From Leishmania infantum JPCM5 (Eukaryota; Euglenozoa; Kinetoplastea; Trypanosomatida; Trypanosomatidae), in contig NC_009410.2 of assembly GCF_000002875.2 (NCBI RefSeq), positions 634,492 to 698,491 on the forward strand: DNA of 64,000 bases, read 5' to 3'. How positions within the stretch are numbered: position 1 is the first letter of the stretch; the number at the start of each line of letters is the position of its first letter. The notes under the pieces are model-generated. The model was not told the DNA's origin, ran no database searches, and saw only the letters and a list, made by a program, of their open reading frames with translations. Position numbers and translations under genes: made by a program. Below are positions 28,301-35,321 of this stretch, piece after piece.

Positions 28301-29648
28301 GCCGCCGATGACGCACATTATGACGGCGCTGTCCGTCGACGGCGAGGACGATGAGCCGGACAACGGCTCGTCCTCGTGCGCGTCCACCAGCCGCGGCCGC
28401 AATTCGTGGGAAGAGGGGCAAACCGGCTGCGCGTCGAACCGTACCACGGAGAGCTTCGCCTTCAGTACCAACGGCGACTCGCGTCTGCGTCTCCGCGACG
28501 CCTACATGGGCAGCACCGGCGCAGGCGCTGTCGTCGGCGGGGAAAGCAGCAGCACCACGATCGCCGGCGCCGTCGCCGCCCCGCACACCACGACGGGCAC
28601 CGCGAACGCAGCAGCCTGCCCAACAAGAGCAAAGGCGTCGACGTACGTGCGCATTCCTCTTGTTGGCCTGATCCCGAACCGATGCCGCTCCGAGGTGTGG
28701 TTCAAGCCCGTGTATGACGCATCGCTGATGGACGTGCATCGCCATGGTGGCGGTAGCGGAGGTGTGATGGGCGGCGGTGATGGAGTGGGAGCTGGTGCTT
28801 CCGGTGTTGGTGCTGGCATGGGGGCCTCGAACGGACTCGGTGGTGCCGGGGGGGGCGGCAGCGGCGCTGGAGGCAATGTGGGTGACAACGGCGACCACAC
28901 AGGCCTCTACGCCTTTTACGCACCCCTCTTCCTCATCGTGACGGCGTTGCAGCTGATGTGCTGGGACGCCTACAACGAGTGGGAGCGCAAGTCGCCCACT
29001 TGCGCGGCCGCAGCTGGTCGACCGTCGGCGTTCTCCGAGGTGAGAAGAGACGCAGGGGACTCTGAGGCGGCCATTGGCGGGGCTTCTGGTGCGGCTGGCA
29101 CCCCCTCCTCGTCCTTCGCTCCTTCGCCTGCGACGGCAGAGGAGGCAATGGTGGCTGCGCAGCGACAGCAGCAGCAGCAGCAGTCGGACTACGAATCAGA
29201 AGCCACCGCCGGTGCTGGAACCGGAGGCGGAAATCCAAGCAGGGGCGCGGCAACTCATCGCAGAAACCCGTGGTCCTCCTACGTTGCTAAAGGTGTCGAG
29301 CTGATGACGGATGCGGCCCGGCAGTATCGCGCAGTGCGCGAGGTGGCTAACCTCGACGGCAGCGCCGAGGAGGGCACCAGTGGCTGTGCTGTAGTGTTCA
29401 GCAGCGGTGGCTGTGCTGCGACGACGAGCGAAGGGTGTATCGGCAGTGCAGAGGAGAAGCGGCCGGTTGACGGGGACAAGAGCGTGACGAAGCAGCAGCG
29501 TGGTGGATGCGCGGTTGTGGCCGGCGGAACAAGCAGCTCTCTCTGCGACCCGGCTGCTCGCGTGATTGCAGGGCTGCTCGACTACTATCAGTGGGCGCAG
29601 TACGATACCTCTCTTACGGCACTCGCAGCCGCCTACTGTGCCACATAA
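22353..29648 (+). CDS. Large protein with prion-like N-terminal half and DUF789-like C-terminal region
   Basis: Predicted 2431-aa protein. Residues about 150-800 are low complexity, rich in Tyr, Gln, Gly, Ser and Pro with repeated YYG/GYY and poly-Gln tracts, typical of prion-like, condensate-prone RNA-binding proteins. Residues about 800-1590 are Ser/Gly-rich and probably disordered. The region from about 1590 looks folded and follows the plant DUF789 pattern in order: FGNIACLVDAFSPQVP (cf. NLDCFLxxxTPxV), MTLKSIWQSFDSPFG (cf. TLxDLWxxFxE), LVYTPLLSGFRIRF (cf. VQYYVPYLSxIQIY), SWVALMWQPVF (cf. SWxSVAWYPIY) and a late WxxYNEWE / LLDYYQWAQYD helix. These matches were made by eye from memory of the family. 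Long Gly/Ser/Ala inserts separate the blocks. ATG 22353 is the first in-frame ATG. Function unknown. Confidence 0.7.
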   Translation: MEGSSNSLGSGGGLATAVAKPGMRHGASSKAKSLTSMPARSGTGAGAAEASLGDTADPISIHHLPPPPPSQLTTSGADAEAPHVVLGGRGPAGGSTVTSFATPVASDGPVAVRSGMYPSSRRQGGAAASVGARSMLPRAGASSAAMPAAYCGGEDANGESSAPNTGYYYSRYYGSDQASYYSSSTYGYYNNQGEYPGGGGGSSGSTNMPYGSTSGPMAGSTSSGAGASDGQSVPVYSFPYQPSSSATANPQQHPNQPSAQYQQSQRQQPPQPPQPPPPPQQQQSQHSPQHQSPYSPQMPATEQGSSAYQSYYQQTYQPPQQPRLQQLPITASTSQSLGGESQYYGYYYRSGSDPRRGHARTASGGSGAHYYNSQQQQQQHGYPPSSSGEGEALCNQGSNMQSSSQGGATEGYYQQYAQCPAYSFQGSPPSAQQQHSSYMGGEGQNSSVSASYGLAVHAASRGSQPCSTTTSAYGGESDATQGTSAARYAGGAYGQPDNAGSNMNGSEGGGVGGRGYGSSTAAAAAGNGGAGAGGGSASGGYYGVAYSSGYSAPAPHASRARGVPYRDAGGDTGGMPLGPASGKSGQAAASGSYLSPQQGSGAEVEDGGQSYHGYAANGYRDYYAAANQIGSSGISPGYGYPAGQASPQQQTIAYHASYACGEAQPGSSAAASPPVTENHQRGSGGPPQPPQQQYQRGGSFYAADPRFGGGGDSNGGSYDAHGYTPHHPQQQQQQGYHRGYSGSSHPQYRADARPGGASMPVSRTSQYVSQPPETAPRRYNVAEEQGKNDRAEELARTQASDDMVPMSLVRSGGHSRSNSSGNGRGDGGVGSVAPAPSRKRGKKGGNSGTDRVQSAAQTEGAPEAAEKDGKHGTCGQRSAEVSTQVAPASAKSAEYKRQASSQQADAPIPEQTLRTREPLVSLELPPSSLNAPHPQQPPPQNAGEDSTTDRSDRVPKDAARSQQTSDRCMSPKGSVTAAAHDSGESSLSGAEDNADKEAEADYATETFMNSKRDTATSAMTAIPVGRQGAGSTGSGSRSQPQHRSSSTERSAAHASSVSHGSGSGSGAQSFLRPSPLTQCLGTPFHTYICGAIVEQAAQLQTNACSSSATGGGTGIAAGSTGTPPASLSTAALAVRPAMYAPVQRLLSREMSRGACSATEERDRGLAQPSMVSGDVDAEGARACSEEDEGYAHGGAEAAEAAGEGSKDDDAEGGLESVRDLGGMKPATKPLTADALAAARDASNTTTPPPRPGTTLTDSSLRSIGGRPHHLHLLAHHHSHHMRRSTPASGVSSPSVPIQHHCHAYHGTSPFLQPASLASSCTAFLSAGGGAAANKYVQSPESGSSVALPPRLPSGGGGSTPHLHRAGGGSREGSGAAATMQQPPSMVSYPHRYPNQPSFDLDGGRCAVVMEGASGDAEDHLQYCYQGNNTRACNTTKLSLRQQQQQSTGAEAAISGRRAGPGVTSLTSSPATVVCGSTFLNTPSQSSLLLSNGATARPGSATPSPTIQQHQHQRIANSGGASRFATSPDGGGQQGSMNGPANNISSTGGSSHRVGSPAHNRYTSPTHTNGHHAGGSQINLQAGGRYPMPATRPPYIYEHHVGQELLLEEFHAAMRFNAASFGNIACLVDAFSPQVPVASDLEFPCNEDHCQLICTRGSRGLSSSPGGGSSQHGSAQGSRSSRGGTFLALQSEDARATGGAGHNSTGGGGGGQEGPALPTLRPAQADRTHYWDFSGPSYCEPVMTLKSIWQSFDSPFGCVVNLAEPIYPAPMRPAEGELVYTPLLSGFRIRFHPASPAYKRLTALREVRRQRRREEAAASESVGVSAEDEHATTGVEGVARGGGSSHTAGSYAEEDGVLTWSATDRPNNRNIIVEQIVELAKCDESYAELLTATTADVDHQSWVALMWQPVFCGGHSSKHSCGTFLAYYLLRAPRHLFVPFADKSEGAAMNSSWNSPVFRGDRAALSFDLWSLQRHYHVARWVSPPPMTHIMTALSVDGEDDEPDNGSSSCASTSRGRNSWEEGQTGCASNRTTESFAFSTNGDSRLRLRDAYMGSTGAGAVVGGESSSTTIAGAVAAPHTTTGTANAAACPTRAKASTYVRIPLVGLIPNRCRSEVWFKPVYDASLMDVHRHGGGSGGVMGGGDGVGAGASGVGAGMGASNGLGGAGGGGSGAGGNVGDNGDHTGLYAFYAPLFLIVTALQLMCWDAYNEWERKSPTCAAAAGRPSAFSEVRRDAGDSEAAIGGASGAAGTPSSSFAPSPATAEEAMVAAQRQQQQQQSDYESEATAGAGTGGGNPSRGAATHRRNPWSSYVAKGVELMTDAARQYRAVREVANLDGSAEEGTSGCAVVFSSGGCAATTSEGCIGSAEEKRPVDGDKSVTKQQRGGCAVVAGGTSSSLCDPAARVIAGLLDYYQWAQYDTSLTALAAAYCAT

Positions 29649-31035
29649 GATGTGCTCAAGCAAAGAGACCCGGTGCGCATACGCATGTGCTTGACGTACT
29701 GCCGCCCAGCATTTTCGTTCCCTCCCTCTGTACCACAGCTACTGCCCCTGGCCCTCCCCTCCGCTGCTCTCCTTGGGCGAGTACTGTCTTGCACGCAGCC
29801 GTTGTCGACACCATCTTTTTCTCTTCCTCCGTTCCGTACTCAGCCCCCACCTTTCTCCTCCGATACACACATACACACACACACACATATAATGCGTTCG
29901 TGGCCGTCGCAGTTGCGCCTCGTGGCTGTTTTCTATCTTCATCGCTTACTTCTTTTTGTAGTTTGTCGACTATCCTCCCCCTTCTCACTTCAGCTGTGCG
30001 TGTGTGTGTGTGTGCATGGATGCCGTTGCACTTTACCGACGTTGTGGCTTGTTTCTGCAGTGGCGCGCGCGTATGTCTTCTCTCTCTGTGCCCCCTCCCC
30101 TCTCTTCCCTTTCGGACCCTCTTCTCTTCTCCGTCTTCTCCGCTCCGCCGCGGCCATTCCCCCATGGCCGTTGAGTACAGGAGTATCAGGGACAGCACAA
30201 CACCGACACAGCAGAACAGGGAAGGGGGTCCGTGTTGCGATGCCCTCCTTCCCTTCCAAAAAAAAGGCATCCTCGACAACAGCGGCAAAGCATCCGAGGA
30301 GAGACCATCAAGGGGTAGCCGGAAAGGACTGTGCGCACGTGCGTGTCCAGGACACCGCGCACAGCGCGCAAGTCGCACAGTGCGGGAGGGGAGTAAGGGT
30401 GTGGTGTGTCCCTCTCCGTGTGTCTTTGATGCTGGCACAAACAGACACTGCTTTCCTTATCAGCCAAATCTTTTTCTGTTGCGCCGTGCGGTCTGTGTGT
30501 GTGTGCCCACCGTCTCCCACTCGCCCCTCCCCCCCCCCACACACACAAACTCAGATATGTACGTGCATATATGTGCAGGTGTGCTCTATCCTGTTCCCAC
30601 TCCCCCACTCGCTCTCGCTCCTCCTTCTCCGCCAATGCGCATGGCGTCTTCTTCGCGTTGCCCTCTTCCCTCTCTCCTTGCCTTGCAAGGAGACGCCTCC
30701 GCGCTCATTACACGACGGCAAGCTGCGGTGGCGGCCACGGCACCTTTGGGCAGTGCATCAACGTGTGCTTCACTCTTACGCCGTAGTTCTCTCTCTCGTC
30801 TTCACGGCTCTCCTCTTTTGGGTCAATCCTCGCTATTCGTCGGAGTAGAGGGAGGGCGAGGTCTTGCTACTGAACCTTCCCTGTTGACCCGCTGCCGCTT
30901 CTCTCAGGCACCCCGTAAGCACATACTTCCGCACACTCCCAGAATCATAGACGCCCGGCGGTGATGCAACAAGTTCAGTCCAACAGGTTTTTCCAGCTCT
31001 TCTCTTGCCCTTTGGGTCGAACCACCGCACACTGA
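29649..31035. other. Intergenic between the DUF789-like and 874-aa genes
   Basis: 1.4 kb spacer, CT-rich with short CA repeats at about 29866-29888 and 30538-30548. Two open frames (485 and 398 codons) run through it, one overlapping the previous gene; both are Ser/Leu/Cys-rich without domains and are taken as chance. A possible acceptor is the CAG at 30905-30907 after CGCTTCTCT. Confidence 0.55.
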
Positions 31036-33660
31036 ATGTTCCGCTGGACCGCTGGCACGAAGGCGCGGGCGGACCTCGCATCGCGTCAGCACGGCTACCC
31101 TGGCGGTCCTGCGCGTCTTCTTCTTGCGCGTCGTCGTCCTCCTCACCCACGGTCCAGCGACACGGCCACGGCGTCCGTCGCTGCAGCTGGCGCCGGCTCT
31201 GCTGCTGCCACGGCTTCACAAAGCTCAGCGCGTTCAGGTACTGAGCGGGCCCACAGTTCACCGACAGTTTTGCCACCGGCGCCACTAGCACAAGATGATG
31301 CGGCCGCTGGCACCGCCGCCGTGCCTGACGGTGCCGCCTTTGGCACAGTTGTAGAGGAAGCTGCTCAGACGAGCGTGTGCCCACCGCCGACGACGACAGA
31401 CATCTCCTCTCCGCTGCTAGATGCCCCCGTGAGTGACGTGGTGGCGGAGGGGGACGGCGAGTGCAGCAACACCCACCAAAGTGCGACTGCAGGCGTTTCT
31501 GGCAGCCTGTGCTCTGCGCCTTCCCTGTCACGCCACTACAGCGCAGCGCCTCCTTTACCGTCATCGCCGCTACCGTCACCCCCTCTTCACGTGGTGGGCA
31601 ACCACGGCGGCGGCCTATCAGAGCATCCTTCCAGCGCGCCATCGTCGCATCGTTTCAAAGTGCTACTGGCACGGCGGCAATCACCACTCCCGCCGCCTCC
31701 CCTGCCGTCTTCCTCGCACTCATCTCCGACTGCCCATTCAGAAGTGCTTGCCGAGGCTCTTGAGGCAAAGGCGGTAAGGCAAAGAAGGCGCGGGCACACA
31801 CTAGGACGGTCCTCGCGGCGTCATCGAGAGTGGAGGCAGCGGCACAAGAGGCAGCGACTTGGTGAGAATCCGGATGATAGCTCACGTGGCACCAATGCAA
31901 TGGCAGAGAGCAGCGAGGAGGAAGCGGCCGACACCTACGCGAAGGTGCAGCAGCAGCAGCAGCGCCAGCGGAAGCGCATGGAGAAACAAGCAGAATGGGA
32001 GAGTTGGCCGAGCTCTAGCATCGATAACTCCTCAGATCCCTACTTGCATCGGCGGGACTGGGTAACACAATGCGGGGAGGAGCAGCGGAGACCCCACTCT
32101 CGACCCCGCGTCGCCGAGCAGTCGGTGGATTGCATCGCGGTACAGTTGCCGCTGCAGCGGGCAAAGGAAGCGCCTGCGTCCGCGACAAGGCACACCACGG
32201 TAATATCTCCATCTAATGCAACTTCTCATCCGGGCGCTCCGTCGTCGTCGTCGCTCGCGTACTCGGAGCGGCGAGAGGCGCAAACACGTCTCGCTCACGA
32301 CGACGGCCATTCGCTACCCGGCGGTATGACTATAGAGGTGGCTGCCGATACCTTCCGCCGCGACAGCTGCAGCAACACTCTTGCCACAGGCGCGATAGTG
32401 AGTTTCTCAGGCGGCGCCGTGGGCCGTCCTTTGCACACCTTTGAAAGCGCTCCGGGCTGCCGCGATGGGGATGTGGGCACCTGCAACATTGAGGAGGAGA
32501 TATTGCCGTGGCACGTATCGCCTCTCACTTCGACGGTCGGGTTCCCCATGAAGTGCCCCGGGCATGAGGTGACACCCATATTTGAGGACCAGCCACTGAA
32601 TTGGTACCCACAATCACAGTCTCAAGCTACGCAGCACGTGCTTGATGAGTATGTGAGCGCCTCCGGCGGGGTGGTCCGAGTCGAAGGAGACAATCAGCTC
32701 CGATGCGGGGTCGCGTCGCTGCTTGGGCCTGACTGGGGTGTAGCAGAACCCGCATCAACACTTGCAGTCACGCCAGGAGGGGGTGGAGAGGTAGATCTCT
32801 GGATACCCGGCGCCGGGTCTCCTTCTTTCACTCCCTGGAGGCAGCTTGGCGCTGATTGCGGTACACGCGTTGGCGCGTATGGCCTGCCAGCTGATCGAGT
32901 GATGGCGCCTGGCAGAGGTCTGGCCCTTGGCCTTGGCGACACTCGCGCACGTTTCTATGGCGGCACACCACAGGAGCCGAGCTGGTTGCTTTCGTCAGCT
33001 GATCACGACTGTCACGATGCCGAGGACGGATCTGATTGGCAGTACCGGGTCGGCTGTTGCTCTACGTCGTCGACGCGATTAAGCACCGCTAGCGCTCTGC
33101 CCGGGTCTCGTGGCATCAGCACAGCAGCTCCGCCTCTTGCTGGTCTGTTCAGTTCACAAGCAGGGCCTCGTACGTCACCGACGACGCCCGCGTTTCCGTG
33201 GATGGCCGCTGGCGAGGGCGAGGGCGGAGCGGGAGTCAGTGGGAGAGGCGGAGACGGTGACTGCATCTCTCCTGAGAGAGCGCCGTCGTCGTGCCTGCCG
33301 CACTACTCCCCCGGGCATGCTATGGGAAGCTCTTGCGGCAATGATGGCGGGGACGGTCGTGGTCGTCCTTTGTACTCTGCACAGGCGCCGCCGCCGCGAA
33401 GGCACCACGGCAGTTATGCGCCACAGCCGCCGGGTCACTCTCCGCCATTTTTCGGCTTGCCGCCTTCTTCTAGTGTAGTGAGCGCCTCCAGCAACACCAT
33501 GGCTGCTGCTGCTCCTGCACCACACCGTGTGGGTCGAGCAACGCGGCAACGCCGACCTCGCAGTGACGGCGCGCGGCCACCGCGTGCGCTGAACGGCACG
33601 ACAGAGCGCTGCCGCCGCTTCTGGGAGCGGTGCCGGCATTCGAACGTGCCCGACTGGTGA
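31036..33660 (+). CDS. Hypothetical low-complexity protein, 874 aa
   Basis: Predicted 874-aa protein of unknown function. It is rich in Ser, Pro, Ala, Gly and Arg. Visible features are a basic stretch near residues 245-280 (RRRGHTLGRSSRRHREWRQR), a short Gln/Arg coiled segment near 305-325 (KVQQQQQRQRKRMEKQ), and a C-terminal basic patch followed by ERCRRFWERCRHSNVPDW at the very end, which looks like the only well-ordered segment. No transmembrane segment is obvious. GC-rich third positions and the uninterrupted frame support a real gene. ATG 31036 is the most upstream ATG of the frame; the true start may be internal. It sits between the DUF789-like and DOT1-like genes with no visible functional link. 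Confidence 0.65.
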   Translation: MFRWTAGTKARADLASRQHGYPGGPARLLLARRRPPHPRSSDTATASVAAAGAGSAAATASQSSARSGTERAHSSPTVLPPAPLAQDDAAAGTAAVPDGAAFGTVVEEAAQTSVCPPPTTTDISSPLLDAPVSDVVAEGDGECSNTHQSATAGVSGSLCSAPSLSRHYSAAPPLPSSPLPSPPLHVVGNHGGGLSEHPSSAPSSHRFKVLLARRQSPLPPPPLPSSSHSSPTAHSEVLAEALEAKAVRQRRRGHTLGRSSRRHREWRQRHKRQRLGENPDDSSRGTNAMAESSEEEAADTYAKVQQQQQRQRKRMEKQAEWESWPSSSIDNSSDPYLHRRDWVTQCGEEQRRPHSRPRVAEQSVDCIAVQLPLQRAKEAPASATRHTTVISPSNATSHPGAPSSSSLAYSERREAQTRLAHDDGHSLPGGMTIEVAADTFRRDSCSNTLATGAIVSFSGGAVGRPLHTFESAPGCRDGDVGTCNIEEEILPWHVSPLTSTVGFPMKCPGHEVTPIFEDQPLNWYPQSQSQATQHVLDEYVSASGGVVRVEGDNQLRCGVASLLGPDWGVAEPASTLAVTPGGGGEVDLWIPGAGSPSFTPWRQLGADCGTRVGAYGLPADRVMAPGRGLALGLGDTRARFYGGTPQEPSWLLSSADHDCHDAEDGSDWQYRVGCCSTSSTRLSTASALPGSRGISTAAPPLAGLFSSQAGPRTSPTTPAFPWMAAGEGEGGAGVSGRGGDGDCISPERAPSSCLPHYSPGHAMGSSCGNDGGDGRGRPLYSAQAPPPRRHHGSYAPQPPGHSPPFFGLPPSSSVVSASSNTMAAAAPAPHRVGRATRQRRPRSDGARPPRALNGTTERCRRFWERCRHSNVPDW

Positions 33661-35321
33661 AGCGGATAGCTCTGTTAACGAGAGCATCGGATAAGGCAGA
33701 GCCGTTGGGAGAGAAGACGGAGGCAAAGAGGGAAGGGAGGGCTGAGTGACGCTCCGTGGGTGACAGCGAATGCGAAGAAGGGGCGGCTTGTGCGCACGGG
33801 AGGCAGCACGGCCTGTGCTGGTGGTGAGGGAAAGGGCAGTGTTGGTCTGGGCGGTTGGGGCTCCACATACCTCGCACGCGTCTCGCCCTCGTTCCGAGCG
33901 TGGCTTCCTTCTCTTTCTGGGCGCTTTCTTTCCCTCTAAAACGGTTTGCGTTTCGCTTCCCCCCTCTTTGCGTGGGCGCGTGTGCGCCAGAGAGTGCCTC
34001 TTTCACGGCTTGTGGCGCCCTTCAGTCCTCCCCTCCTCCCCTCCCAGCCGCTTGCGATCGCCTCACTCCTTGTAGGCTTGCTTTATATCGCTGCTACGTT
34101 CTCGTTCTCAGATGCCTCCCTCTCTCTCAGTCCTGAGCCTGCGCTCCCTTTCTGATCTGCGCTCTTCTCCCCAGCGGCTTTTCTTTTCACACAAAGCGAT
34201 GCCTTCTTCTGCGCTTGCGGGCGCCATCGCCTGCACTCGCGGGGCGCTGAGGGGAGGGGGAGCGCGGCAGCTCGGGACCGAAAGACAAACAGAGCCGACG
34301 ACACAAACATGCAACACATACTCGAAGGAAGCGACACGCAAAGTTGCTTGACCGAGCATCCTTCTTCGATGGGTATGGGCGTGCAGCCATGCCACACTCA
34401 CACGTACGCACGCACACCAATGCGGCTCAAAGCCCTTTTCTCTCATGCCGGTGACAACATTTTTTTTTTTTTCTATCTCTGCTCAAATTCACGGAGGAGT
34501 GGAGGGAGATACAGAGTCTCTGCACCCTCACCGCGACGTGGTGTATGCGCACATCTCTTCTGTGCACCTCTCGCTGCTCTCCATCTTCCCTTCCCTCTCG
34601 CCCCTTCTCTCCTCTCCAACACTCGCGCGCTCGCTTCGTTTCTCCCCGCTCGCCATCCCCACCGCCACCCCTCAGGGCGCTGATTACTTTCTCTGGCTCT
34701 GAACGACCGAGAGCGATCCACGCCACTCGCTCATCGGCTTACGAGGTTCTGCCGCTTTACTGCGCACGTGTGTGCGCCTGCGGTCCATCGCTTGATCTTT
34801 TCTGTTGTTTCTTGCACCTTTTTCCTCGTTGTTTGGCGCCACCACCATCTTTTTCGATGATCCACCGCTGAACTCTCCGCCTTCCTGCCCTCCTGCTCTC
34901 CACGGACCGTTTTCGAGGCTTTCTTGCTTGTCTCTTTCTCTCCACACCTCTCACACGCTGCGCGTCGTCTTTTGTGTGCTTGTTAGGTACCGTTGCGCCC
35001 CCTCTCCTCCCTTAGTCGATCTAAGCATTTACAGGATACCCACCGGATATCTGCCTCTATCTGTGCATACATATCTAGATATATCTGCATTGTGTGTGTG
35101 TGTGCCGTTCTATGCTACGTGCGTTTCGCCTTTTACTTACCTTTTAACGTTTCCTATCGCTCTCTCTTCATCTTTTTGATGCGACGGACGCCATTGCCGC
35201 CAGCGTACCACCATCCGCTGCCGCTGTCCGCGTCGCTCAGCATCTCTGGTGCCAGTCGCACTACGCAGGTGCTTGCAGAGAGTTCACACACGTACACGTA
35301 GACGCACGCGCGGCCGCCACC
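33661..35321. other. Intergenic between the 874-aa and DOT1-like genes
   Basis: 1.66 kb spacer. The first 250 bases are base-balanced; the rest is CT-rich, with a T13 run at 34460-34472, an ATATCTAGATATATC segment near 35070 and a TG repeat at about 35090-35104. Open frames here are CT-bias products. Probable SL acceptor region within 35150-35320. Confidence 0.55.

Noticed and set aside
27822..28898. 358-codon and other long antisense frames within the large genes
   Set aside because: Long antisense frames are expected in GC-rich genes with GC-biased third positions. The translations are Arg/Ala/His/Gly-rich without domains.
29507..30964. 485-codon + strand frame crossing the end of the DUF789-like gene
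   Set aside because: It overlaps a better supported CDS out of frame and then follows CT-rich spacer; composition is not gene-like.
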